Positions 26,022 through 34,497 of a DNA stretch of 36,054 nt are shown one piece after another. Under the pieces are notes generated by a model, which saw only the letters and a list, made by a program, of their open reading frames with translations, was not told where the DNA came from and searched no databases. The position numbers and the translations under genes were made by a program. The DNA lies in NCBI GenBank assembly GCA_015233395.1, contig JADFXV010000029.1, positions 1-36,054 on the forward strand, read 5' to 3'. Each line of letters starts with the position of its first letter. The first letter of the stretch is position 1. Source of the stretch: Desulfovibrionaceae bacterium. Lineage in GTDB: Bacteria; Desulfobacterota; Desulfovibrionia; Desulfovibrionales; Desulfovibrionaceae.

Positions 26022-26218
26022 GGCTTTGGGGGCCAGTGCGGCCAATGCGGCCGGACGCGCGGGTGGGGCAGGTAGGGCGGCATGGCGCGCATGATACAGC
26101 GGGGGCGGGGCCGGGCCAAGGGGACATTTTTGTATGACGGGCGGCCTTGATCTTACAAAATTGAAATACGCCGGGGCGGGTGAATATGCAAACATGGCGA
26201 TTTAATTCATAATGGTTC

Positions 26219-26235
26219 TTGGCCCGTTCTTTGCT
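26219..26235 (+). promoter_or_regulatory. Sigma-54 type promoter of nifE
   Basis: TTGGCCCGTTCTTTGCT fits TGGCACG-N4-TTGCW with one change, and the GG and GC pairs are separated by exactly 10 bases. Start of transcription would fall near 26246, which excludes the GTG at 26238 as a start and supports ATG 26268. No TGT-N10-ACA NifA site was found in the 200 bases upstream. Confidence 0.7.
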
Positions 26236-26267
26236 TTGTGCTTATCTCCAGAGGGGTTTTTACAAAA

Positions 26268-27653
26268 ATGGAAACAAGCACTGAAACACCCATCTTCGAC
26301 GAGCGGCGCGACCAGATCCATCGCACCGGCGAGACGCCGTTCGCGATCGCCTGCAACCGCGACAGCCTGGCGGGAGCGGTCAGCCAGAGGGCCTGCGTCT
26401 TTTGCGGGGCGCGCGTGGTGCTTTACCCCATCGCCGACGCCCTGCACCTGGTCCACGGGCCGATCGGCTGCGCCGCCTACACCTGGGACATCCGGGGCGC
26501 GCTTTCCTCGGGGCCCGAACTCCACCGCCTGAGCTTCTCCACCGACCTTCAGGAAAAGGACGTCATCTTCGGCGGGGAAAAAAAGTTGCACCTGGCTCTC
26601 ACCGAGCTCATCGACCGGCATAAGCCCAAGGCCGCGTTCGTCTATTCCACCTGCATCGTCGGCATCATCGGCGACGACTTGGGCGCCGTGTGCCGGCGCG
26701 TGGCCGAAGAAAAGGGCGTTCCGGTTCTGCCCGTGGCCTCCGAAGGCTTCAAGGGCAACAAGCGCGAGGGCTACTACGCCGCCTGCAAGGCCATGTTCGA
26801 CCTGACCGGCACGGGCGACACCGCGGGCATTCCCAAGCTGTCGATCAATATTTTGGGCGATTTCAACCTGGCCGGCGAGATCTGGATCGTGCGCGAGTAT
26901 TTCAAGCGCATGGGCGTGACCGTGGTCGCCAACGTCACCGGCGACGGCCGGGTCGACGACCTGCGCCGCTCGCACGGGGCTTCGCTCAACGTGGTGCAGT
27001 GCTCCGGGGCGACCATCGAACTGGCCAAGCTGATGCAGGAAGCCTACGGCATTCCCTTTTCCCGGGTGTCCTACTTCGGCATCGAGGACATGGCCGAAGC
27101 GCTCTACAGCGTGGCCAGGTTCTTCGAGAAGGACGACCCGGAGATCATGGAGCGGACCAAGACCCTGGTGCGCGAGGAATTCGCCGTGATGTACCCGCAA
27201 CTGACGCAGTATCGCCGCGACCTGGAAGGCAAGAAAGCGGCCATCTACGTCGGCGGGGCGTTCAAGGCCTTTTCCCTGGTCAAGGCCTTCCGCCATCTGG
27301 GCATGAAGACCGTCCTGGTCGGCTCCCAGACCGGCACCGAGGAAGACTACCGGGAACTGGCGGCCGTCACCGATCCGGGCACGATCATCGTCGACGACTC
27401 CAATCCGCTGGAGCTCTCCGCCTTTCTCCAGGAAAAGGAAGTGGACATCTTCGTCGGCGGGGTCAAGGAGCGTCCCATCGCCCACAAGCTGGGCGTCGGT
27501 TTCTGCGACCACAACCACGAACGCAAGGAAGCCCTGGAGGGCTTTGTCGGCATGGTCAATTTCGCCCGCGAGGTCCACGCCTCGGTCATGAGCCCGGTTT
27601 GGCGATTCACGCCCAGGCGCATTCAAATCGCATCGTCAGGGAGCCAGTCATGA
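26268..27653 (+). CDS. nifE: NifE, FeMo-cofactor scaffold subunit
   Basis: A 461-residue NifE: ACVFCGARVVLYPIADALHL, HGPIGCAAYTWDIRG, STDLQEKDVIFGGEKKL, VYSTCIVGIIGDD, VASEGFKGNKREGYYAA and the C-terminal GGVKERPIAHKLGVGF. These match NifE rather than NifD, which would have a longer insertion and its own cofactor ligands. With NifN it forms the scaffold on which the FeMo-cofactor precursor is matured. ATG 26268 is chosen by the promoter. It overlaps nifN by ATGA, so both are coupled. nifHDK are not in the window. Confidence 0.96.
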   Translation: METSTETPIFDERRDQIHRTGETPFAIACNRDSLAGAVSQRACVFCGARVVLYPIADALHLVHGPIGCAAYTWDIRGALSSGPELHRLSFSTDLQEKDVIFGGEKKLHLALTELIDRHKPKAAFVYSTCIVGIIGDDLGAVCRRVAEEKGVPVLPVASEGFKGNKREGYYAACKAMFDLTGTGDTAGIPKLSINILGDFNLAGEIWIVREYFKRMGVTVVANVTGDGRVDDLRRSHGASLNVVQCSGATIELAKLMQEAYGIPFSRVSYFGIEDMAEALYSVARFFEKDDPEIMERTKTLVREEFAVMYPQLTQYRRDLEGKKAAIYVGGAFKAFSLVKAFRHLGMKTVLVGSQTGTEEDYRELAAVTDPGTIIVDDSNPLELSAFLQEKEVDIFVGGVKERPIAHKLGVGFCDHNHERKEALEGFVGMVNFAREVHASVMSPVWRFTPRRIQIASSGSQS

Positions 27654-29047
27654 TCCAGGCCGCCAAGGAACCGTACGTTTCCACGACCAACGCCTGCAAG
27701 CTGTGCAAGCCGCTCGGCGCCGCCCTGGTCTTTCGGGGCGTCGAGGGCGCGGTGCCCTTCCTGCACGGCTCGCAGGGCTGCGCCACCTACATGCGCCGCT
27801 ATATCATCAGCCATTTCCGCGAGCCCATGGACATCGCCTCCTCGGCGCTCTCGGAAAAGCACGCCGTGTTCGGCGGCGGCCCCAACCTCAAAAAAGGCCT
27901 GCTCACGGTCATGCAGAAATACGGGGCCAAGCTCGTGGGCGTGGCCAGCACCTGCCTGACCGAAACCATCGGCGACGACATGCCCGGGCTGGTGCGCGAA
28001 TTCAGAAACGAGTTCGCCGATCTCGGCCTGCCCGAGGTGGTCACCGTGAGCACGCCGTCGTACTCCGGCACCCACGCCGAGGGCTTCCACGCGGCGGTCA
28101 AGGCTTTGGTCGAGCAGCTCGCCGTGCCGGACGAATCGGGCGTACCGGGCGAATCGGGCGAATCGGGCGAAGCTGGCCTGGCCGTCAATCTGCTGCCGGG
28201 CTTCGTCTCGCCGGCGGACATCCGCTACCTGGCGGAGATTTTCGACGATTTCTGCCTGCCGGTGACCATTTTGCCCGACATTTCGGAGACGCTCGACGGT
28301 CCGGCGCTCGACGAATACCAGAAGATTCCCGAAGGCGGCACGCCGATCGCCGCCATCCGGGCCATGGGACGGTCAGCGGCCACCATCGAATGCGGCCGGA
28401 CCCTGTTCGGCGTGGAAAGCGCCGGCGAGGTTTTGGAAAAACGCCGCCAGGTTCCGCTGTTCAAGCGCGGCCTGCCCATCGGCCTGCGCGAGACCGACTC
28501 CTTTTTCAGCGTCCTTGAGACCCTGGCCGGGGCGCAGATGCCCCGCCGGCACGCCCTGGAGCGCGGCCGGCTCATCGACGCCTACGTGGACGCCCATAAA
28601 TACCTCTTCGGCAAACGGGCCGTGCTCTACGGCGAGGAGGACCTGGTCATCGGGCTGACGAGCTTTCTCACCGAAATCGGCGTGAAGCCGGTGCTGGTCG
28701 CCTCGGGCGGCAATTCCGGCAAACTCGAGGAAGCGGTCAAGTCGGTGACCAGCGGCATCCTGGGAGAAGCGCCAGAGACCGCCGCCGGAACGGATTTTTA
28801 CCAGATCGCGGCCCGGGCCAAGGAGCTCGCCCCGGACCTGATCGTCGGCAATTCCAAAGGCTACCGCATGGCCAAGGAACTGGACGCGCCGCTGGTGCGC
28901 GCCGGTTTTCCCATCCACGACCGCTTCGGCGGACAGCGCATCCTGCACCTGGGCTACCGGGGGGCGCAGGCGCTTCTGGACACGATCGTCAACGCGTTGC
29001 TCGACAAAAAACAAGCCGGTTCGGAAATCGGCTACGGATACATCTAG
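27650..29047 (+). CDS. nifN: NifN, FeMo-cofactor scaffold subunit
   Basis: A 465-residue NifN: STTNACKLCKPLGAALVFRG, FLHGSQGCATYMRRY, SSALSEKHAVFGGGPNL, ASTCLTETIGDDMPG and a C-terminal VGNSKGYRMAKELDAPLVRAGFP region near GFPIHDRFGGQRILHLGYRG. It pairs with NifE as the cofactor assembly scaffold. A small low-complexity stretch (about 160-172; ESGVPGESGESGEAG) is encoded by tandem GAATCGGGC units (28132-28173) and is a likely insertion in a loop. The ATG overlaps the nifE stop. nifB follows 46 bases later. Confidence 0.95.
   Translation: MIQAAKEPYVSTTNACKLCKPLGAALVFRGVEGAVPFLHGSQGCATYMRRYIISHFREPMDIASSALSEKHAVFGGGPNLKKGLLTVMQKYGAKLVGVASTCLTETIGDDMPGLVREFRNEFADLGLPEVVTVSTPSYSGTHAEGFHAAVKALVEQLAVPDESGVPGESGESGEAGLAVNLLPGFVSPADIRYLAEIFDDFCLPVTILPDISETLDGPALDEYQKIPEGGTPIAAIRAMGRSAATIECGRTLFGVESAGEVLEKRRQVPLFKRGLPIGLRETDSFFSVLETLAGAQMPRRHALERGRLIDAYVDAHKYLFGKRAVLYGEEDLVIGLTSFLTEIGVKPVLVASGGNSGKLEEAVKSVTSGILGEAPETAAGTDFYQIAARAKELAPDLIVGNSKGYRMAKELDAPLVRAGFPIHDRFGGQRILHLGYRGAQALLDTIVNALLDKKQAGSEIGYGYI
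28132..28173 (+). repeat. 9-bp tandem units in nifN
   Basis: Four units close to GAATCGGGC (one as GTACCGGGC) encode a Gly-Glu-Ser linker inside NifN. Unit gain or loss keeps the frame. Confidence 0.75.
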
Positions 29048-29093
29048 GCCGCCAGACGGCCCCGCCAGTTAGACAAACGCCAAGGGGAACACC

Positions 29094-30368
29094 ATGTCTC
29101 ACGCACCCGTCGACACCAGCCTGCACCCCTGCTTCAACGAGAAGGTCAAGGGAACGCGGGCGCGCATCCACCTGCCGGTCGCGCCCAAGTGCAACCTGAT
29201 GTGCAATTTCTGCAACCGCAAATACGACTGCGTCAACGAATCGCGCCCGGGCGTGACGAGCGCCGTGCTCTCGCCGGCCCAGGCGGAGAGCTACCTGGCC
29301 ATGGCCCTTGAGCGCGAACCGAGGATCTCGGTGGCCGGCATCGCCGGACCCGGCGACCCCTTCGCCAACGCCCGCGAAACCCTGGACACCTGCCGGCGCA
29401 TCCGCAACCGCTGGCCGGAGATGATTCTGTGCCTGGCCACCAACGGCCTGGAACTGGGCGATCACCTCGACGAGGTGGCCGAGATCGGCGTCTCGCACGT
29501 GACCGTGACCGTCAACGCCGTCGATCCGGAGATCGCCGCGAAAATTTATTCCTGGGCCAGGCTGGGCAAGGTCCTCTACCGGGGCGCCGACGCCGGGGCC
29601 GCGCTTTTGTCCCGGCAGGGCGACGCCATCAAGGGGCTCAAGGAGCGCGGCGTGATCGTCAAGGCCAACACCATCGTCATCCCGGGGGTCAACGACCACC
29701 ACGTGGAGGCCGTGGCCCGGCGCATGCGCGAGCTCGGCGCGGACATGCTCAACTGCATTCCCATGCACCCCAACAAGGACACCAAGTTCGAGGACGTCCC
29801 GGAACCGGCCAAGGAAATGATGGCCGCGCTGCGCGACACGGCCGAAGCCTACCTGCCCCAGATGCGCCATTGCAAGCGCTGCCGCGCCGACGCCGTGGGC
29901 TTGCTCGATTCCGACCGTTCCGGGGAATTCGCGGGACTGCTCGGCGCCTGCTCGCGCTCCGCGCCCACGATCGACGAAGCCAGGCCTTACGTGGCCGTGG
30001 CCAGCCTGGAGGGGCTCTTGGTCAACCAACACCTGGGCGAAGCCGGGCGCTTTCTTGTTTTCGCCAAAAAAGACGACGGCTACGCCCTGGTCGAGGAACG
30101 GCAGGCTCCGGCCTCCGGGGCCGGCCCGAACCGCTGGTACGCCCTGGCCGAGGCGCTGAAGGACTGCCGCGCCGTGCTGGTGGCCGCGGCCGGAGAAACG
30201 CCCAAGGCCGTGCTCACGGAGGAAGGACTCACGGTCGTGGAAATGAACGGACTGATCGACCAGGGACTGCGCGCGGTATACGAAACCGGCGACTTCGCCG
30301 GTCTGGCCAAGCGCTCGGGCAAAGGCTGCTGCGGCGGCCTCAAGGGCGGCGGCTTCGGCTGCGGTTGA
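29094..30368 (+). CDS. nifB: NifB, radical-SAM NifB-cofactor maturase with NifX-like tail
   Basis: A 424-residue NifB. The radical-SAM motif is CNLMCNFC (33-40, Cx3Cx2C) followed by NRKYDC. The SAM domain continues to about residue 270 with GPGDPF and NTIVIPGVNDHHVE, and Cys cluster residues lie in RHCKRCRADAVG. Residues about 295-410 are a NifX/NafY-type domain (YVAVASLEGLLVNQHLGEAG), as in many NifB proteins, and the tail is Cys-Gly-rich (CCGGLKGGGFGCG). NifB builds the 8Fe-core cluster given to NifEN. The GGGGAAC ribosome site precedes ATG 29094. Confidence 0.96.
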   Translation: MSHAPVDTSLHPCFNEKVKGTRARIHLPVAPKCNLMCNFCNRKYDCVNESRPGVTSAVLSPAQAESYLAMALEREPRISVAGIAGPGDPFANARETLDTCRRIRNRWPEMILCLATNGLELGDHLDEVAEIGVSHVTVTVNAVDPEIAAKIYSWARLGKVLYRGADAGAALLSRQGDAIKGLKERGVIVKANTIVIPGVNDHHVEAVARRMRELGADMLNCIPMHPNKDTKFEDVPEPAKEMMAALRDTAEAYLPQMRHCKRCRADAVGLLDSDRSGEFAGLLGACSRSAPTIDEARPYVAVASLEGLLVNQHLGEAGRFLVFAKKDDGYALVEERQAPASGAGPNRWYALAEALKDCRAVLVAAAGETPKAVLTEEGLTVVEMNGLIDQGLRAVYETGDFAGLAKRSGKGCCGGLKGGGFGCG

Positions 30369-30411
30369 GACGAGGCAATATTGCGATAACCCGTTACCCA
30401 AGGAGACCGAT

Positions 30412-30660
30412 ATGCTCAAAAGCACCTGGGAAAAAGTGTTCGAATACGCCTCCATGCCCGTGCATGGAACCCTGTCGCGCAAACTGCGCAAGGACGTCAA
30501 AATCCAGATCAACGAAGGGAAAATCTACGAAGACGCGGTCATTTTTCTCGGCGAGGAGTTCGCCCGCGTCACCGAAAAGGCCGGCGGCGAAGCCGTCAAC
30601 ACCTACTACGATTGGGAAAAAATCGCCTGCATCCGCACCTACGGCAAACCGGCGGAGTAG
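30412..30660 (+). CDS. 82-residue protein, last gene of the nif operon
   Basis: ATG at 30412 has AAGGAG upstream and lies 43 bases after nifB, so it is probably co-transcribed. The protein has no Cys, a probable N-terminal helix (MLKSTWEKVFEYASM), a strand-rich middle (VKIQINEGKIYEDAVIFLGEEFARV) and a hydrophilic end. I do not recognise the family. Its place behind nifENB and before the operon's terminator suggests a role tied to cofactor assembly, which is inference only. Confidence 0.8.
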   Translation: MLKSTWEKVFEYASMPVHGTLSRKLRKDVKIQINEGKIYEDAVIFLGEEFARVTEKAGGEAVNTYYDWEKIACIRTYGKPAE

Positions 30661-30696
30661 CGCCGGGCCAGGCGCGCGAGGCTGGGCAATTCGCAT

Positions 30697-30735
30697 GGGG
30701 CGAGGGAAAACTTTTCGAGAGTTTCCCCTCGCCCC
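30697..30735 (+). terminator. Terminator of the nif operon
   Basis: Arms 30697-30711 and 30721-30735 pair at 14 of 15 positions around a 9-base loop, 36 bases past the small nif-linked gene. It also separates this operon from the convergent tilS gene. Confidence 0.75.
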
Positions 30736-30790
30736 GTCTCGTTTCTTCGGCCGTCGCCGCGCCCGGGGCCTAAAAAGCGCCGGCTCCGGT

Positions 30791-31888
30791 TCAGCCGCCG
30801 GGGCGTTTTTTGGCGCCCCCGGCGCGGCGCGCGCCCGCGACCCTCAGGCATTCCACCCCGCCGGGCGCGACCCGGGCGAGCTTGCCGCCCGGAAAGCGGA
30901 ACATCCCGCCCATGCGTCCCCTCGCCCAGGCGTCCGCAAGGTCAAAGAGGCTGTCGGCCCGCGACTCCCCGGGGCCGAGCCGGTCGAGCGCGGCTTTGAG
31001 CAGCCGCAGCCGCAGGGCCGGATGCGCGCCCGCCAGTTCGCTCGCGCCGACGACGATCGCCCCGGGCCGCGCGGCCGGTCCGTCTTGCGTCAACGGCGGC
31101 AGATGCGAGGCGGTCAGGCCGTCGAAATACTCCGCGTCCAGGCGGGCCAGCCGCCACAGCCGGGCCACGGCCCGGCCAAAGCCCGGGTTTTCCTCGGTCA
31201 AACGCGGCAGGACGTCGCCCCTGATCCGGTTGCGCCGGTAGTCCCGGCCCGCGTTGGACGGGTCCTCGATCCAGGACGCGCGAAGTTCGCGCAGAAATTC
31301 TTCGATGCGCGCCCTGGGAGTCATGAGCAGCGGCCGCACGAGCGCGCGCTCCGGATCGGCGGCCGGCATGCCGCCGAGCGCCGGCCAGCCCGCGCCGCGC
31401 ACCAGGCGCAAGATCACGTCCTCGCACAGATCGTCCAGGTGATGGCCGAGGCAGGTCAGGGCCGCGCCGGTTCGGCCCCGGACGCGCTCGAAAAACGCGT
31501 ACCGGGCCAAGCGTCCGGCCTCTTCGAGACCGGCGCCGCGCGCCTTCGCCAGCGCGGCGACATCGACGCGTTCGCCGTAAAAGGCGATTCCCATGTCCCG
31601 GCAGAAGGCGCCCGCCCGTTCGGCCTCGGCGGCCGAGGACGCGCGCAGGCCGTGGTCCAGATGGCAGGCGGCAAGCGAGACGCGCAGCCTCGGGGCGAGA
31701 CAGGCCAGGGCCAGAAGCAGGGCGGTCGAATCGGCGCCGTGGGAAAAGGCGACGGTAAGCGTGGCGCCCGGGGCGAGATCCGGCGGCGCGATTTCCCGGA
31801 AAAAAGCTTCGATCTCCAGGCAGAACCGGGCTTGGCGCGGCGGGAGCTCCTGGAGGCGACGGGGAAGCCGGTCTGGGGCGTACGGCAT
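30791..31888 (-). CDS. tilS: TilS, tRNA(Ile)-lysidine synthase
   Basis: A 365-residue TilS. The PP-loop reads VAFSHGADSTALL (about 45-57), where the usual second Gly of SGGxDS is His; this is unusual but the Asp and Ser are kept. Further signatures are AACHLDHGLR, LGHHLDDLCEDVILRLVRGAGWPALGGM and PLLMTPRARIEEFLR. It converts the wobble C of tRNA-Ile(CAU) to lysidine so that it reads AUA. The C-terminal part is shorter and less typical than in long TilS types. ATG at 31888 has only a weak ribosome site. It lies 22 bases downstream of a small unknown gene on the same strand. Confidence 0.92.
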   Translation of the reverse strand: MPYAPDRLPRRLQELPPRQARFCLEIEAFFREIAPPDLAPGATLTVAFSHGADSTALLLALACLAPRLRVSLAACHLDHGLRASSAAEAERAGAFCRDMGIAFYGERVDVAALAKARGAGLEEAGRLARYAFFERVRGRTGAALTCLGHHLDDLCEDVILRLVRGAGWPALGGMPAADPERALVRPLLMTPRARIEEFLRELRASWIEDPSNAGRDYRRNRIRGDVLPRLTEENPGFGRAVARLWRLARLDAEYFDGLTASHLPPLTQDGPAARPGAIVVGASELAGAHPALRLRLLKAALDRLGPGESRADSLFDLADAWARGRMGGMFRFPGGKLARVAPGGVECLRVAGARRAGGAKKRPGG

Positions 31889-31910
31889 GGGGCAGGCGGT
31901 TTTGACCGGT

Positions 31911-32246
31911 TCAGACCGGGATGTCGCATTCCCTGATGAGCGCGTCGATCAGGCCGATGGCCAGTTCGCGAAGAACGGGTCCGGCGTAGGCGATGCACGA
32001 GCAGCGCAGTTTGCCCCGGCCGCGCACCAGAAGCTCCAGGCGCAAAAAATCCTCGCCCGCTTCCAGGATCAAAACGTACGGCCCGCATTCGCCCGCGTGA
32101 GCGGCCTGCTCCTCGCTTAACAAGTCAAGCGGGGCGGGCAGGTAGTAGACGCCGTCCAGCGGACTTTCGTAGCCGCGCGCCTCGAGCGCCCCGGTGATGC
32201 GCGCCAGGTCGGCCGCGCTGAGTTCGTCGATCAGGTAAGAGCGCAT
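31911..32246 (-). CDS. 111-residue hypothetical protein between hemA and tilS
   Basis: ATG at 32246 directly follows the hemA stop, with GGGAGG upstream, so the two are coupled. It is an acidic protein with strand-rich sequence (SPLDGVYYLPAPLDLLSE, GPYVLILEAGEDFLRLELLV) and two nearby Cys (RCSC). No membrane segment. I do not recognise a family; because it follows hemA directly, it may be a small partner in that operon. Confidence 0.75.
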   Translation of the reverse strand: MRSYLIDELSAADLARITGALEARGYESPLDGVYYLPAPLDLLSEEQAAHAGECGPYVLILEAGEDFLRLELLVRGRGKLRCSCIAYAGPVLRELAIGLIDALIRECDIPV

Positions 32247-33638
32247 TTAGTCCCTCCCGTCCTCGGTCATCCCGGCGTCGTCCAGGCAGTCCTCGCGGGC
32301 GTCCCGGGGAAGTTCGTCCGGCTCGCCGTCGCCGGTCCGGTCCAGGTGGGCGTCCCCGGGCACGGTCTCCTTGTCCAGGTTGAACATGCGCCTGGCCAGA
32401 TCGATGAACTTGTCGGCGGAGCGTTCCTCCCTGGCCCGGCGCTTCAGAAAGACCAGCGGTTCGTGGTAGAGCTTGCGGCCGATCGACAGGACCAGGGTTT
32501 CCAGGGCCTGCTCGGTTTCCGGGGAAACGTCCGGCCCCAGGCGGCGCAGGGTCTTTTTGAGTTCGCGCTTGGCCACGCCCTCGCCAAAGGACAACAGGTC
32601 GACGATGGTCGGCTGCAGATCGAGCGAGGTCAGCCAGTGCCCGAATTTTCCGGTCTCAAGGTCCACGATCTCGACCGCCTTGGCCGCCTCTTCCTGGCGT
32701 TGGGCCAGGTTTTCCTCCACGATCTCCTGCAAGTCGTCGATGTCGTAGAGATAGACGTTGTCGAGGCTGTTGATGTCCGGATCGATGTCGCGAGGCACGG
32801 CGATGTCGATGAAGAACATCGGCCGGTTGCGGCGTTTGCGCAGGACTTCCTTGACGTCGCGGGCGCGGATGATGGCCGTGGGCGAGCCGGTGGAGGAGAT
32901 GACGATGTCTGTCTCGGCAAGCCTGGTGATGAGCTCGGCAAAGGACACGGCCCGGCCGCTAAAGCGTTTGGCCAGCTCCACGGCCCGCTCGTAGGTCCGG
33001 TTGGCGACCAGGATGCGCTCGACCCCGGCGTTTTGCAGATGGGCGGCGGCCAGTTCGGCCATTTCGCCCGCGCCGACGAGCATGGCCGTCTTGCTGCGCA
33101 TGTCGCCGAAAATGCGCTTGGCCAGCTCCACGGCGGCGTAGCTGATGGACACGGCCGAAGCGCCGATGCCGGTTTCGGTGCGCACCCGTTTGGCCACGGA
33201 AAAGGCCTTGTGCAGCATGCGGTTGACGATCACCCGGGTCGAGCCGTTTTCCACCGCCGCGCGGTAGGCCTGCTTGAGCTGGCCCAGGATCTGCGGTTCG
33301 CCGAGCACCATGGAATCTAAGCTCGACGCCACGTAAAACAGGTGATGCACGGCCGTGAGTCCGGCGTGGACGTACAGATGGGGGGTGAGTTCGCCGGGAG
33401 CGCGGCCGCAGTGCCCGGCCCAGGCGGACGCGGCCAGTCCGGCCAGATCGGCGCCGGCGCGGCCGACGGCGAGCACCTCCACCCGGTTGCAGGTGGAGAC
33501 GACCAGGGCCTCGCGCACGCCCGGGGCGGTCAAAAGCCGCTTTTCCAGGGTGCCTGCTTCCTTGACCGCGAAAAGCTCGCGGACTTCCACGTCCGCGGTG
33601 CGGTGGTTGAGCCCGATAAGACAGATTTCGTGTTGCAC
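32247..33638 (-). CDS. hemA: HemA, glutamyl-tRNA reductase
   Basis: A 463-residue glutamyl-tRNA reductase with LIGLNHRTADVEVREL, the catalytic Cys in VSTCNRVEVLA, YVASSLDSMVLGEPQILGQLKQAY, the NADPH-binding AMLVGAGEMAELAAAHL and VISSTGSPTAIIRARDV, and a C-terminal dimerisation domain. The GTG at 33638 places the catalytic Cys at position 50, as in other HemA proteins, and is preferred over a TTG nine codons upstream; neither has a strong ribosome site. It makes glutamate-1-semialdehyde for tetrapyrroles. Upstream lie hemX and the siroheme dehydrogenase. Confidence 0.96.
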   Translation of the reverse strand: MQHEICLIGLNHRTADVEVRELFAVKEAGTLEKRLLTAPGVREALVVSTCNRVEVLAVGRAGADLAGLAASAWAGHCGRAPGELTPHLYVHAGLTAVHHLFYVASSLDSMVLGEPQILGQLKQAYRAAVENGSTRVIVNRMLHKAFSVAKRVRTETGIGASAVSISYAAVELAKRIFGDMRSKTAMLVGAGEMAELAAAHLQNAGVERILVANRTYERAVELAKRFSGRAVSFAELITRLAETDIVISSTGSPTAIIRARDVKEVLRKRRNRPMFFIDIAVPRDIDPDINSLDNVYLYDIDDLQEIVEENLAQRQEEAAKAVEIVDLETGKFGHWLTSLDLQPTIVDLLSFGEGVAKRELKKTLRRLGPDVSPETEQALETLVLSIGRKLYHEPLVFLKRRAREERSADKFIDLARRMFNLDKETVPGDAHLDRTGDGEPDELPRDAREDCLDDAGMTEDGRD

Positions 33639-33669
33639 GTAAGTTACGTCCCAGCCCTCGCGCAAAGGC

Positions 33670-34497
33670 TCAGGATTTGAAGCTGTGATGCGTGGGCAAA
33701 AGAAAATTGATGCCGATCATGGACGCGAGCGTCAGGCCGAAAACCCAGATCACCATCCAGGCGGTCTTGCGGCCCTGCCAGCCGAGCATGACGCGCTGAT
33801 GGAACAGGAAGGCGTAGAGCAGCCAGATGAAGATGGCGGCGACTTCCTTGGGATCCCAGGAAAAGGTCTTGCCCCAGGTGAATCCGGCCCAGATAAATCC
33901 GGACAAAAGCCCCAGGGTGTAAAGCGGAAACCCGGCGGACACGGCCAGGCGGTTCATCCTGTCGAACGTGGACAAGGGCGGCAGGGTCTTGAAGAAGCCG
34001 CTGAGTTTTTCCTTGGCCTTGATCTTGTGGTCGATGGCGATGTAGGCCGCTCCGGCGGCGCAGGCCATGGCCAGAAGCCCGATGGCGGTGAACAGCGCTC
34101 CGATGTGCAGGCCGAAAAAAAGCCCCGAGAGCGCCGGCGGCAAGGGCAGCCGCCCCCCGCCGAGAGCCATGGAGGAGACAAACAGGATCAGCGCCAAAGG
34201 CGCGGCCACCAGGCCCAGAAACGAGGCGGACAAACGCCACCAGAGGACGAAAAAAATCAGCAGCAGGCTCCAGGCCAGCAGGCTGAAATAAAAATCCGAG
34301 CGCGTCAGCTCGGCGCTCCACTGCACCGCGAGCATGACGCCGAGCACGCCCGTGTGCATGGCGAAGCCGCACAGGGTCAGGGCCGCGCCCGCCCGGACGG
34401 CCCGGGCGCGGCCCGCCACCGCGCCGCCCACGTGCACCGCCGCGCCGCAGAAATACAAGGCGGCGATCAGGGCGTCGACGATTTTAATAAAGTCCAT
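33670..34497 (-). CDS. HemX/CcsA-like membrane protein
   Basis: A 275-residue integral membrane protein with about eight hydrophobic spans. The tryptophan-rich stretch WGKTFSWDPKEVAAIFIW (about 225-242) is the WWD-type signature of CcsA/HemX proteins, which handle haem in cytochrome c assembly or affect HemA levels. It overlaps the siroheme dehydrogenase by 14 bases and precedes hemA by about 30, forming one operon. In this group the three-gene order is typical. Whether it works in cytochrome c biogenesis or as a HemA regulator cannot be told from sequence. Confidence 0.9.
   Translation of the reverse strand: MDFIKIVDALIAALYFCGAAVHVGGAVAGRARAVRAGAALTLCGFAMHTGVLGVMLAVQWSAELTRSDFYFSLLAWSLLLIFFVLWWRLSASFLGLVAAPLALILFVSSMALGGGRLPLPPALSGLFFGLHIGALFTAIGLLAMACAAGAAYIAIDHKIKAKEKLSGFFKTLPPLSTFDRMNRLAVSAGFPLYTLGLLSGFIWAGFTWGKTFSWDPKEVAAIFIWLLYAFLFHQRVMLGWQGRKTAWMVIWVFGLTLASMIGINFLLPTHHSFKS

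Noticed and set aside
26022-26195. N-terminal extension of the Nudix protein
   Set aside because: The extra 58 residues are Pro/Ala-rich and unlike the family; the ATG at 26021 gives the usual MutT length.
29429-31936. 835-codon plus-strand open frame across nifB and tilS
   Set aside because: It is out of frame with NifB, Arg/Gly-rich, and spans two convergent real genes and a terminator.
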